From assembly GCF_021462265.1 (NCBI RefSeq), contig NZ_JAJONF010000001.1:434001-498000 (forward strand): 64,000 bases of DNA, written 5' to 3'. The stretch comes from Streptomyces shenzhenensis (GTDB lineage Bacteria > Actinomycetota > Actinomycetes > Streptomycetales > Streptomycetaceae). The stretch's first letter is position 1. The number at the start of each line of letters is the position of its first letter. The notes under the pieces are model-generated. The model was not told the origin of the DNA. It worked only from the letters and a program-made list of their open reading frames with translations, and searched no databases. The position numbers and the translations under genes were made by a program. Shown here in pieces: positions 32,997 to 41,245 of this stretch.

Positions 32997-33099
32997 CCGG
33001 CGGAGGACCGACCGGTCGGGGGCTGACCGGCCGATGACTGACCGGTCGGGGGCTGACCGGCCGATGACTGATCGGCCGAGGACTGACCGGCGGAGGACC
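32995..33099. repeat. Seven 15-bp tandem repeats at the davB 3' end
   Basis: Seven consecutive 15-bp units begin GACCGG or GATCGG: 32995, 33010, 33025, 33040, 33055, 33070 and 33085. Units 2-5 form an exact 30-bp doublet repeated twice (types ending TCGGGGGCT and CCGATGACT). The array begins on the last bases of the davB stop codon and ends at the stop of the convergent LLM gene. The TGA recurs in frame with each GACTGA, so davB cannot be extended through it. Confidence 0.95.
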
Positions 33100-33101
33100 G
33101 A

Positions 33102-34031
33102 CTAGACCCCGGCCGCCCGCGCCTTCTCGTACACCTCGGCGGCGACGTCCTTGAGTTCCCGGGCGTCGCGCGGGGTGGCCTGGAGGTCGATGAGGATCTC
33201 CTCCAGGCCGACCGCCGCGTGGGCCACGAGGTCCTCGACGATCTGGTCGACGCTGCCCTGGAAGGGACGGCGGTCGGAGCCGTCGTAGGCCTTGAGGGTG
33301 TACACGGCGTTGACCCGCAGGACCGTCTCGATCGGTTCCTGGCGGCCGCGCTCGGCCGCCAGGTCCCGCAACTCCCGCCACTGCGTGGCGAGCTGCTCGG
33401 CGCCCATGCCGACGGGCAGCCAGCCGTCCGCGTGGTCGACCAGCCGGCGCAGGGCCTTCCCGCCGTGCGCGCCCAGCATGATCGGGATCGGCCGGGCGGG
33501 CTTGGGGCCGACCACGGCGGAGGCGATCTTCGTGATCCGCCCGTCGTAGTGCACGGGGTCGGGGCCCCATACCGCGCGGCACACCTCGATGATCTCGTCG
33601 AGCACCCGGCCGCGCTCCTCGAACGGCCGGACACCGGCCGCCGCGTACTCGTCGAGGGACCAGCCGGTGCCCAGGCCCGCCACCACCCGGCCGCCGCTCG
33701 CCGCGTCCAGCGAGGCCAGCGACTTGGCCAGTTGGAAGGGGTTGTGCAGGGGCGCCACCAGCACGCTGCTGCCCAGCCGGGCCCGCTCGGTGACCGCGGC
33801 GGCGAGGGTGAGCGTGACCAGCGGGTCGGCCACGCCCCGGTACCGCTCGGGCCAGGGAACTCCCTCAAGGCCGTACAGCCCCTGGGTGGCGGGCTCCGGG
33901 AACAGCGCACGCTCGAAGACCCACAGGCTCTCGTAGCCGATCCGTTCGGCGGCGCGTGCCACGTCGGGGACGTCGGTGCCGAGGGAGTACTGCCGCATCT
34001 GGGGAAGCGAAAGGCCGAGCCGGACGGTCAT
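33102..34031 (-). CDS. LLM class F420- or FMN-dependent oxidoreductase
   Basis: 309 aa luciferase-like TIM barrel. Typical segments are the N-terminal RLGLSLPQM, RLGSSVLVAPLHNPFQLAK (about residues 83-101), LGTGWSLDEY near residue 120 and PIPIMLGAHGGKALRR near 183. ATG 34031 has AAAGGAG at 5-6 bp. The cofactor cannot be decided by eye; F420-dependent members are common in actinobacteria. Convergent with davB across the 15-bp repeat array. No pathway context. Confidence 0.87.
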   Translation of the reverse strand: MTVRLGLSLPQMRQYSLGTDVPDVARAAERIGYESLWVFERALFPEPATQGLYGLEGVPWPERYRGVADPLVTLTLAAAVTERARLGSSVLVAPLHNPFQLAKSLASLDAASGGRVVAGLGTGWSLDEYAAAGVRPFEERGRVLDEIIEVCRAVWGPDPVHYDGRITKIASAVVGPKPARPIPIMLGAHGGKALRRLVDHADGWLPVGMGAEQLATQWRELRDLAAERGRQEPIETVLRVNAVYTLKAYDGSDRRPFQGSVDQIVEDLVAHAAVGLEEILIDLQATPRDARELKDVAAEVYEKARAAGV

Positions 34032-34124
34032 CGGTGCTCCTTTGCAGTCGGGTACCCGCCGTGAACGTACGGCCGTCGGCCGTGGATTCCGGTCACGGCT
34101 CGCGGCCGACCGGATCCGGCCACC

Positions 34125-34811
34125 TCAGCCGCCCAGCGGCGTGAGCAGCATCCGGCCCGCCAGGCCCACGGCCGCGTCCAGCCGCTCGGTGAACTCCTCG
34201 ACCAGGTCCTCGAACCCGCGCAGCGCCCACAGCGCTCTGGCCGCCGACCAGGTCGCGTCCCGGGCCCGCTCCAGGCTCCAGGAACCGATCAGATGGGTCA
34301 GCGGATCGGCGATCTGGAGCAGGTCGGGCCCCGGCATCAGATCCTCGCGGACGCGCTCCTCCAGCGAGACGAGCAGGTCGCCGACACGGTCGAACTCATC
34401 CTCCAGATCGGCCGGTTCGCAGCCGAGCGTACGGCAGGTGTCGACCACGGCCAGCGCCAGGTCGTGCCCGATGTGCGCGTTGACGCCGGCCAGCGCGAAC
34501 TGCAGTGGGCGGACCCCGGGATGGCGGCGGAACTGGAACAACGGCCGCCAGCAGGCCGGGGGCCGGCGGCCGGTTGCCTCCGCCGCCACGGCGGCCAGGT
34601 AGCGCTCGGCGAACCGCACGTCGAGGGTGGCCGCGGCCCCGGGGTCCGTGAACCCGCCCGCGTCCAGGCGCCGTTCCACCTCCTCCGTGACGGCGAGGTA
34701 CACCCGGTTGAAGACCGCGATCCCGTCCCGCTCGGGCAGTTCCGCGTCCAGGGCGCGCATCCGGGAGACGACGGTGCCGACCGGGGCGGTGAGGTGCTGC
34801 GACTGCGCCAT
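34125..34811 (-). CDS. DUF5995 family protein
   Basis: 228 aa, all-helical in appearance, with the family-like core LFQFRRHPGVRPLQFALAGVNAHIGHDLALAV (in parts, about residues 89-121) and several conserved His and Arg. Function unknown. ATG 34811 (MAQSQH) is taken as the start; the upstream open frame is Pro/Arg-rich and unlikely to be coding. No membrane segment or signal peptide. Confidence 0.82.
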   Translation of the reverse strand: MAQSQHLTAPVGTVVSRMRALDAELPERDGIAVFNRVYLAVTEEVERRLDAGGFTDPGAAATLDVRFAERYLAAVAAEATGRRPPACWRPLFQFRRHPGVRPLQFALAGVNAHIGHDLALAVVDTCRTLGCEPADLEDEFDRVGDLLVSLEERVREDLMPGPDLLQIADPLTHLIGSWSLERARDATWSAARALWALRGFEDLVEEFTERLDAAVGLAGRMLLTPLGG

Positions 34812-34935
34812 GGGGGAAGGGTCCCAGCCCCGGCCCGGCCCGCGCGGCGACGGGCCCGGCGCTTCCCCGGAACGGGGGAACGGACCCGCCGGAGGGCAGT
34901 GCGGCCGCGCCGGGCGGGAGGGGGGCGGTGCCTGC

Positions 34936-36315
34936 CTACGGCCGGGTGTCGTCGTAGGAGCTGGTGCCCTCGTCGAGGAGCGGTTCCCGGCCCTTGAGGT
35001 GGGCCGGGGCCATGGCACGCAGGGTGTGGTAGCCGATGATGACCACCAGCGTGCCGAGGGCGATGCCGCTGAGGGAGAAGGTGTCGGTGAACTGCATGCT
35101 GACGTTGCCGACGCCGATGATGATGCCGGCGGCCGCCGGGACCAGGTTCAGGGGATTGCGCAGATCGACCTCGGCGTGCAGCCAGATCTGGGCGCCGAGC
35201 AGGCCGATCATGCCGTAGAGGATCACCGTGATGCCGCCGAGGACCCCGCCCGGGATCGCGGCGACGACCGCGCCGAACTTGGGACAGACGCCGAAGAGCA
35301 GCGCGAAGCCGGCGGCGGCCCAGTAGGCGGCGGTGGAGTAGACGCGGGTCGCGGCCATCACGCCGATGTTCTCGGAGTAGGTGGTGTTGGGCGGGCCGCC
35401 CACGGCGGTGGAGAGCATCGAGGCGACGCCGTCGGCCGAGATCGCCGTGCCCAGCTTGTCGTCCAGCGGGTCACCGGTCATCTCGCCGACCGCCTTGACG
35501 TGCCCGGTGTTCTCGGCGACCAGGGCGATGACCACCGGCAGGGCGACCAGGATCGCCGACCACTGGAAGGACGGGCCGTGGAAGGACGGCAGCCCGATCC
35601 AGTCGGCCTTGCCGACGCCGGAGAGGTCCAGGCGCCAGTGGTCGGTGACCTTGCCGCTCGGGCTCATGGAGTGGATCTTGCCGAAGACACGGTCCAGGGC
35701 CCAGGAGAGGACGTATCCGAAGACGAGGCCCAGGAAGATCGCGATGCGGGACCAGAACCCACGCAGACCGACGAGGGCCAGACCGGTGAACGTCATCACC
35801 AGCAGGGCCGTCCACTGGTCCTGCGGCCAGTAGGTGGAGGCGGTGACCGGCGCGAGGTTGAAACCGATCAGCATCACCACCGCGCCGGTGACGATCGGCG
35901 GCATCGCGGCGTGGATGATCCGGGCGCCGAAGCGCTGGACGGCCAGCCCGATCAGGAACAGCACGGCGCCGACCACCAGGATCGCGCCGGTCACGGTGGC
36001 GCTGGTGCCGCCCTGCGCGCGGATGACGGCGGCCACTCCGACGAAGGACAGCGAGCACCCCAGGTAGCTGGGGACCCGGCCGCGCGTCGCCAGCAGGAAG
36101 ATCACCGTCGCGACGCCGGACATCATGATCGCGAGGTTGGGATTCAGGCCCATCAAAACCGGGGCGACGAACGAGGCGCCGAACATGGCGACCACATGCT
36201 GGGCGCCGAGCCCGATCGTGCGCGGCCAGGAGAGCCGTTCGTCGGGGCGTACCACCGCTCCGGGCGCGGGCGTGCGCCCGTCGCCGTGCAGTTTCCAGCG
36301 GACGCCGAGATCCAT
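34936..36315 (-). CDS. Nucleobase:cation symporter 2 family permease, probable uracil transporter
   Basis: 459 aa, 12-14 transmembrane segments. Family signatures include LGAQHVVAMFGASFVAPVL (helix 1), QGG-like RAQGGTSATVTGA, VALVAENTGHVKAVGEMTG (conserved Glu near the substrate) and GGPPNTTYSENIGVMAATRVYS (the NCS2 motif). The ENTGHV and NTTYSEN segments fit uracil rather than xanthine/urate permeases. Start taken at ATG 36315; GAGGAAA lies 12 bases upstream. Confidence 0.88.
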   Translation of the reverse strand: MDLGVRWKLHGDGRTPAPGAVVRPDERLSWPRTIGLGAQHVVAMFGASFVAPVLMGLNPNLAIMMSGVATVIFLLATRGRVPSYLGCSLSFVGVAAVIRAQGGTSATVTGAILVVGAVLFLIGLAVQRFGARIIHAAMPPIVTGAVVMLIGFNLAPVTASTYWPQDQWTALLVMTFTGLALVGLRGFWSRIAIFLGLVFGYVLSWALDRVFGKIHSMSPSGKVTDHWRLDLSGVGKADWIGLPSFHGPSFQWSAILVALPVVIALVAENTGHVKAVGEMTGDPLDDKLGTAISADGVASMLSTAVGGPPNTTYSENIGVMAATRVYSTAAYWAAAGFALLFGVCPKFGAVVAAIPGGVLGGITVILYGMIGLLGAQIWLHAEVDLRNPLNLVPAAAGIIIGVGNVSMQFTDTFSLSGIALGTLVVIIGYHTLRAMAPAHLKGREPLLDEGTSSYDDTRP

Positions 36316-36971
36316 GGGGGTTTCACTTTCCTCGTACGTGAAGACGGTCCGGACCATTGTCACGGCTGTCTCGTGGTTCTCCGCTCACATGGTCCTGTTC
36401 ATGGACCGCGTTCACGTATCTGATGTCGGGTGGTGGTTCTGGTGGGCTTGGGAGCGGTCCTGGTGCTGCCGCCCATGCCAGGGCCAAGGCCCCGGCGCAG
36501 GCTCTTGAGAAGGTCCCTGGCACCGCCGTCCTCGGCGGCGTCCGGCTCCGGCGCACCAGGGCCCGACCGCGCGCCGGCGGCTCGCGACTGCGGGGCGCGC
36601 GGCGCGACTTGAGGGCCCGTGCCGACGCTGCCTGCCGGGGGCCGGACGGCCAGAGCCCCTTCGGGGCCTTCGGCCACCTGCCGCCGGCCGCGACCGGGGC
36701 GGCCGCCCGGCCCTGCCCGGAGCCGGAGTTCCACCGCTGTGCGGCGAGTGACTTCGGACACGCGGCGGCCGACGCCGACGGCAAGCGGCCCGGCAGGCGG
36801 TACGGCGGCTGGAGGCGCCGCCCGGCGGTGGCCTCCGGGTGCTGCGGCCCGCGGCCGAGCAGCTGGACCCGACAGCGGCCTGACCAGGTCCCCTTCCTGA
36901 CCGAGGCTGCTGAGCGTCCGCTTAGGATGGAGTGTCCCCGCCGCTTCGTCCCAAGCTCAGGAGCCCCACCC
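36316..36971. other. 656-bp region without a recognisable gene
   Basis: Between the divergent permease and thioesterase genes. Open frames on both strands (for example 36399-36761 minus, 36430-36612 plus) give Arg/Pro/Ala-rich sequences without recognisable domains. The permease promoter should lie near 36340-36420, which is less GC-rich. The middle (36480-36900) could be a decayed gene, but I found no similarity to name one. Confidence 0.5.
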
Positions 36972-37430
36972 GTGACCGCCGAAGCCCTGCCCGCCCCCGC
37001 CCTCTCCTACGGCCGCCTGCTGCCGGTCAGCGTCCACTTCGACGACCTCGACGCGCTCGGGATGCTGCACAACGCCCGCTACCCGCTGCTGGTCGAGCGG
37101 GCCTGGACGGAGCTCTGGCAGGGGCACGGCATCCGCTTCGACGGCGACTGGGCCGCCGCCGGGGACGCCTGCAACGTGGTCAAGGAGTTGCTGATCAGCT
37201 ACGAGGCGCCGGTCACCAGGCCGGGCACCTACGCCGTCCACCTCTGGCTGGAACGGCTCGGCACCACCGGCCTGACCTACGGCTTCCGCCTGTGCTCGCC
37301 CGACGGGGCCACCACCTACGCACAGGGCACCCGGGTGCTCGTCCGGCTGGACGCGGCCACCCTGCGCCCCGCCCCGTGGAGCGAGTCGTTCAGGGCCGTT
37401 GGCCGGGAACTGCTGCGGCCTCGGGGCTGA
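36972..37430 (+). CDS. Acyl-CoA thioesterase, 4HBT hotdog fold
   Basis: 152 aa. The hotdog motif VHFDDLDALGMLHNARYPLLVERAW (about residues 18-42, in parts) carries the Asp and the His-Asn-Ala-Arg-Tyr signature of 4-hydroxybenzoyl-CoA thioesterase-like enzymes. GTG 36972 has GGAG about 9 bases upstream. The 3' end overlaps the convergent MFS gene by 41 bp. Substrate unknown. Confidence 0.85.
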   Translation: MTAEALPAPALSYGRLLPVSVHFDDLDALGMLHNARYPLLVERAWTELWQGHGIRFDGDWAAAGDACNVVKELLISYEAPVTRPGTYAVHLWLERLGTTGLTYGFRLCSPDGATTYAQGTRVLVRLDAATLRPAPWSESFRAVGRELLRPRG

Positions 37431-38604
37431 CCTGCGCGCGCGAGCCCCGGGCCCCGGCGCGCAGCACGCCCGCGAACGCCACCAGCCCCAGGGCCAGCGC
37501 CGTGACCAGGCAGAACGACACCACCAGGCTGGTCGCCTGGGCGACGCCGCCGATCAGGCTGGGCGCGATCAGGCCTGAGGTGTAGGTGATCGTCGCCACG
37601 CCGGCGATCGCCTGACTCGGGTTCGGCCCGGCGTGCCCGGCCGCCGCGAAGCACAGCGGTACGACGACCGCGATGCCGAGGCCCATCAACGCGAACCCGG
37701 TCATCGCCACCGCGGGCTGCCCGGCCAACACCACCAGCAGCCCGCCGAACGCGGCGAGCACGCCTCCGGCCCGCACGGTACGGACCGCACCGAAACGGTT
37801 CACCACCGCGTCCCCGCTGATCCGGGCCACCGCCATGGCCAGCATGAACCCGGTGGTGGTGGCCGCCGCGAGCCCCGCCGAGCTGTCCATCCGGTCCCGC
37901 AGGAACACCGCCGACCAGTCCAGACTCGCCCCCTCAGCGAACACCGCGCAGAAGCCCACCGTGCCGATCAGCAGCGCCGACCTGGGCGGCAGCGCGAACC
38001 GTGGCGGCGGCTCCTCGTCCTCGCCGGCCCGGACGTCCAGGACGAAGCCGGCCGTCAGTACGCCGAGCACGGTGAGCACGGCCGCGGCCAGGGCGAAGTG
38101 CACGCGCGCGTCGGTGCCCAGGTGCGCGGCGAGGGTGCCCGCGGCCGAGCCGATCAGGGTGCCCGCGCTCCACATGCCGTGCAGCCCGGACATGATCGAC
38201 CTGTCGAGCCGCCGCTCGATCTCCACCCCGAGCGCGTTCATCACGACGTCCGCCATGCCCGCGCTCGCGCCGTACACGAACATCGCCAGGCACAGCAGAT
38301 ACAGGTTGGTGGCCAGCGACGGCAGGATCAGCGACAGCGTCCACATCGCGATCAGGCCGCGCAGCGCCGTACGGCTGCCGAAGCGGTGGCTGATCCTGCC
38401 GGCCAGCGGCATCGCGCACGAGGCGCCGAACGCCGTGAACGCGAGCGCGAACCCCAACTGGCCGGCGCCGAGCGAGGCGTGGTCCTGGATCCACGGCACC
38501 CGGGTGGCGAACGAGCCGGTGACGGCACCGTGCACGGTGAACACGGCCGCGACGGCGTACCGCGCGCGTTTCACCTCGTGCTGCACGTGACCCATGTCTT
38601 TCAT
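37390..38604 (-). CDS. MFS transporter, ROK-linked (fucose permease-like)
   Basis: 404 aa, 12 helices: first half from about residue 14 (AVAAVFTVHGAVTGSFATRVPWI) to 165, second half from about 205 (SALLIGTVGFCAVFAEGASLDWSAVFL). The motif GRISHRFGSR lies in the loop 2-3 position. The pattern resembles sugar/fucose-permease-like MFS proteins (YbjJ group). ATG 38604 is preceded by GGAGGG. Divergent from a ROK regulator with a strong inverted repeat between them; likely regulated by it. Confidence 0.87.
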   Translation of the reverse strand: MKDMGHVQHEVKRARYAVAAVFTVHGAVTGSFATRVPWIQDHASLGAGQLGFALAFTAFGASCAMPLAGRISHRFGSRTALRGLIAMWTLSLILPSLATNLYLLCLAMFVYGASAGMADVVMNALGVEIERRLDRSIMSGLHGMWSAGTLIGSAAGTLAAHLGTDARVHFALAAAVLTVLGVLTAGFVLDVRAGEDEEPPPRFALPPRSALLIGTVGFCAVFAEGASLDWSAVFLRDRMDSSAGLAAATTTGFMLAMAVARISGDAVVNRFGAVRTVRAGGVLAAFGGLLVVLAGQPAVAMTGFALMGLGIAVVVPLCFAAAGHAGPNPSQAIAGVATITYTSGLIAPSLIGGVAQATSLVVSFCLVTALALGLVAFAGVLRAGARGSRAQVSPEAAAVPGQRP

Positions 38605-38650
38605 CGTCCTGCCCTCCCCGGCCGGGTGCCGCCCCGCTGCCCGGCGTAAA

Positions 38651-38673
38651 CTATCAGGGACCCTGCCTGATAG
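38651..38673. promoter_or_regulatory. Operator between the MFS and ROK genes
   Basis: CTATCAGG (38651-38658) and CCTGATAG (38666-38673) form a perfect 8-bp inverted repeat with a 7-bp spacer. It lies 47 bp from the MFS start and 53 bp from the ROK start, where it could control both. Confidence 0.75.
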
Positions 38674-38725
38674 ATAGGGAGCATATGGCCGTCCTGGGCC
38701 ATACGGATCTGGGAGGATGCCCGCC

Positions 38726-40081
38726 ATGCCCGCATCACCGAGCACCGCCCGGGCCATCAACGACCGGCTCGCGCTGACCCTGCTCCAGGCGGAAGGCCCG
38801 CTGACGGCAGCACAGTTGAAGCAGCTGACCGGGTTGTCCCGGCCCACCGTCGCCGACCTCGTCGAACGGCTCACCGCGTCGGGCCTGATCACGGTGGTCG
38901 GCGAGTCGGGCGAGCAGCGCCGGGGGCCGAACGCCCGGCTGTACGGCATCGTCGCCGACCGCGCGTACCTGGCCGCCCTCGACGTGCGCACCGAGAGTGT
39001 CTCGGTGCTGGTCTCCGACCTGGTGGGGCGGGTGCTGGCCGACGGGTCGGTGCCGGTCGCCCCGGAGGCGGGGGAGGCGGCGGCGGTCGAGCAGGCGACG
39101 GGGCTGGTGGAGCGGGCGGTGAAGGAGGCGGGGGTGCCCGGGGACGGGGAGCGACTGCACACCGTGGGCATCGGGGCGCCCGGACTCGTCGACCCGGCCA
39201 CCGGTGAGCTCCGCGACTCGGCCGGCCTGCCCGCCTGGCACCGCCGGCTCGTCGCCGCCCTCCAGCAGCGGTTCCCGCAGGCCCGGGTCAGCGTCGAGAA
39301 CGAGACCAACCTGGCCGCTCTCGCCGAGCAGCGGGAGGGTGTCGCCCGGGACCGCGACACCTTCGTCCTGCTCTGGCTGGGGGACAGCTGCGGCGCCGCC
39401 GTCGTCCTGGACGGCGGCCTGCGCCGGGGCGCCTCCGGCGGCACGGGCGAGATCGGCTTCCTGCCGGTGCCGGGCACGGCCGCACTGCCGTCGGCGACCG
39501 ACTGCTCCGGGGGCTACCACTCACTGGTGGGGGCGGCGGCGATCGTGGCACTGGCGCGGGAGCACGGCGCAGAACCGGGAGGCCTGTCCGCCCACCGCCT
39601 GGTCGAGGAGGCGGCGCGCCTGACAGCGGGCGGCGACCCGGTCGCGCCCCGACGGGACGGGGGCGGCGGCGATCCGCGGCTCCTCCGCTGGGGCGCCGCG
39701 ACTCACGGCGGTCCCGCAGTCGACCGGCCCGTAGTCGACCGGCCCGCATCCGGCCGGCCCGCAGTCGGACGACGGCCCGACCCGGCATCCGGCGCGGAAG
39801 GCGCCCCCCGCTTCCTGGACGCCCTCGCCGACCGCGTCGCCGTCGGTGTGGCCGCTGTCGTCGCCGTCCTCGACCCGGGCTGTGTGGTTCTCGGCGGTGA
39901 GATCGGCTCTGCCGGGGGCGCCGCCCTCGCCGCGCGGGTCGAGGCGCGGCTCCGCCGTATGTCGCCGCTGGCCACCGAGGTGCGGGCGAGCACGCTGGGC
40001 GGCGCCGCCGTGCTGCGCGGTGCCCTGCTGACCGCGCGGGAGCGCGCCCAGGACGAACTGTTCGCGGCACCGGAGCGCTGA
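38726..40081 (+). CDS. ROK family transcriptional regulator with degenerate zinc motif and repeat insertion
   Basis: 451 aa. N-terminal winged HTH (AAQLKQLTGLSRPTVADLVERL, about residues 29-50), then a ROK domain: LDVRTESVSVLVSDLVGRVL near 86, VGIGAPGLVDP near 150, VENETNLAALAEQ near 190 and GGTGEIGFLPV near 238. The CxCGxxGCxE zinc cluster normally found just after this reads only ATDCSGGYHSLVG. About 65 residues (300-365) of Gly/Arg/Pro-rich sequence with repeats AVDRP, VVDRP, ASGRP, AVGRR interrupt the fold. ATG 38726 has GGGAGG nine bases upstream; ATG 38717 abuts it. Probable regulator of the divergent MFS gene. Confidence 0.88.
   Translation: MPASPSTARAINDRLALTLLQAEGPLTAAQLKQLTGLSRPTVADLVERLTASGLITVVGESGEQRRGPNARLYGIVADRAYLAALDVRTESVSVLVSDLVGRVLADGSVPVAPEAGEAAAVEQATGLVERAVKEAGVPGDGERLHTVGIGAPGLVDPATGELRDSAGLPAWHRRLVAALQQRFPQARVSVENETNLAALAEQREGVARDRDTFVLLWLGDSCGAAVVLDGGLRRGASGGTGEIGFLPVPGTAALPSATDCSGGYHSLVGAAAIVALAREHGAEPGGLSAHRLVEEAARLTAGGDPVAPRRDGGGGDPRLLRWGAATHGGPAVDRPVVDRPASGRPAVGRRPDPASGAEGAPRFLDALADRVAVGVAAVVAVLDPGCVVLGGEIGSAGGAALAARVEARLRRMSPLATEVRASTLGGAAVLRGALLTARERAQDELFAAPER
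39713..39772. repeat. Four 15-bp in-frame repeats inside the ROK gene
   Basis: Units start CCCGCAGTCGACCGG at 39713, 39728, 39743 and 39758, with a few substitutions. They encode successive five-residue steps of the Pro/Arg/Asp-rich insertion. Copy-number change would keep the reading frame. Confidence 0.9.
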
Positions 40082-40168
40082 CCCGCGCCGCGGGCCGGGG
40101 CGGCCCGCCCGGGTGGGTGGGCCCGGCGACGGGCAAGGGCCGTCGTCACCGTCACCGGGTCCGTCCGA

Positions 40169-40198
40169 ACCATAAAAGGACTAGACCAGCGCGGTCAA
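40169..40198 (-). promoter_or_regulatory. Orphan leftward promoter with DasR-like core (chitinase-promoter type)
   Basis: On the minus strand, TTGACC (40198-40193) and TATGGT (40174-40169) are 18 bp apart, and the spacer contains TGGTCTAGTCC, close to the DasR (dre) core TGGTCTAGACCA that controls chitinase genes. No gene lies behind it: leftward transcription would run antisense into the ROK gene. The same arrangement recurs at 56886-56915. S. coelicolor carries a chitinase gene (SCO1444) next to ribE here, as I recall. Confidence 0.6.
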
Positions 40199-40355
40199 TG
40201 GATGTGAATCGGAGTCAAGAGTCCTGGTCCGGGCACCGGTTGGGCACATTGCGGACCGGCTGGGAAGTCCAGCTGCACGAGCTGTGAGGCACCCCACACA
40301 CTCCCCCCGCATGGACCACGACCGGGCGTGGCACACTGGCCCTGTACCAGAAGCA

Positions 40356-40482
40356 GCGCACTCCGGGGTCGGTGAAACTCCGAACCGGCGGTTACAGTCC
40401 GCGACCCGTCCGCTTCCAGCGGCCGGTTGACCAGGTGGAATTCCTGGACCGACGGTTAAAGTCCGGATGGGAGGCAGTGCGC
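40356..40482 (+). ncRNA. FMN riboswitch (RFN element)
   Basis: Closing stem P1 is GCGCAC (40356-40361) with GTGCGC (40477-40482). Between them are the conserved RFN blocks: TCCGGGGTCGGTGAAACTCCG, split here as TCCGGGGTCGGTG and AAACTCCG; ACCGGCGGTTACAGTCCGCGA; and the 3' part GACGGTTAAAGTCCGGATGG-GAGG. It controls ribE-pnuX-ribBA-ribH in response to FMN. A GC-rich helix just after P1 (GGCGG near 40483 with CCGCC near 40509) could be the expression platform. Confidence 0.96.
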
Positions 40483-40639
40483 GGCGGGCGAGCATGCAGG
40501 TGTGCGCGCCGCCGTATGTGGTCTTGTCCTTCGCGGGCGGGAACCTCTCGGCGTCGCCCTCGGCATGATCGTGCGTCCTTCTGTCGTTCGTCGACAGGCC
40601 CCGGAGTCCGTGCCCCGTTGAGGCAGGAGGACCCGGGAA

Positions 40640-41245
40640 GTGTTCACCGGAATCGTCGAAGAGCTGGGTGAGGTCACCGCCGTCGAGAACCTCGGCGACG
40701 CCTCCCGTTTCCGGCTCCGTGGCCCCGTGGTGACCGAGGGCGCACAGCACGGCGACTCCATCGCCGTGAACGGCGTCTGTCTGACCGTGGTGGAGCACGA
40801 GGGCCACGAGTTCACCGCCGACGTCATGGCGGAGACCCTCAAGCGCTCCTCTCTCGGCGCCCTGGATGTCGGCTCCCGGGTCAACCTCGAACGGCCCACC
40901 GCGGTCGGCTCCCGCCTCGGCGGCCACATCGTGCAGGGCCACGTCGACGGCACCGGACAGGTGCTGGCGCGCACGCCCTCCGAGAACTGGGAGATCGTCA
41001 GGGTCTCTCTCCCGGCCGACCTCGCCCGCTATGTCGTCGAGAAGGGCTCCATCACCGTCGACGGCATCAGCCTCACCGTCGTCGAGGCGGGCCCCGACTA
41101 CTTCACCGTCAGCCTCATCCCCACCACCCTCGGCCTCACCACCCTCGGCCACAAGCAGCCCGGCGACCCGGTCAATCTGGAGGTCGACGTCGTCGCCAAG
41201 TACGTGGAGCGCCTGCTCGCGAACACGCAGGGAGCGAACCGGTGA
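40640..41245 (+). CDS. ribE: Riboflavin synthase, alpha chain
   Basis: Dismutates two 6,7-dimethyl-8-ribityllumazine molecules to riboflavin. 201 aa, two tandem lumazine-binding barrels: first starts [12 protein letters not shown], with the second beginning near residue 96 ([14 protein letters not shown]). The conserved VNGVCLTV and VDGISLTV repeats are visible. GTG 40640, with GGAGG about 10 bases upstream. First gene after the FMN riboswitch. The stop overlaps the next GTG. Confidence 0.95.
   Translation: MFTGIVEELGEVTAVENLGDASRFRLRGPVVTEGAQHGDSIAVNGVCLTVVEHEGHEFTADVMAETLKRSSLGALDVGSRVNLERPTAVGSRLGGHIVQGHVDGTGQVLARTPSENWEIVRVSLPADLARYVVEKGSITVDGISLTVVEAGPDYFTVSLIPTTLGLTTLGHKQPGDPVNLEVDVVAKYVERLLANTQGANR

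Noticed and set aside
33219..34064. 281-residue plus-strand frame opposite the LLM gene
   Set aside because: Its composition is that of a GC-rich antisense shadow, and the minus-strand LLM oxidoreductase is unmistakable.
38605..39477. N-terminal extension of the MFS frame (37390-39477 minus)
   Set aside because: It lies antisense to the ROK gene, has no membrane or MFS character, and a good start with ribosome binding site is at 38604.
40181..41152. 323-residue minus-strand frame across the riboswitch and ribE
   Set aside because: Antisense shadow of ribE and the FMN riboswitch with no recognisable domain.
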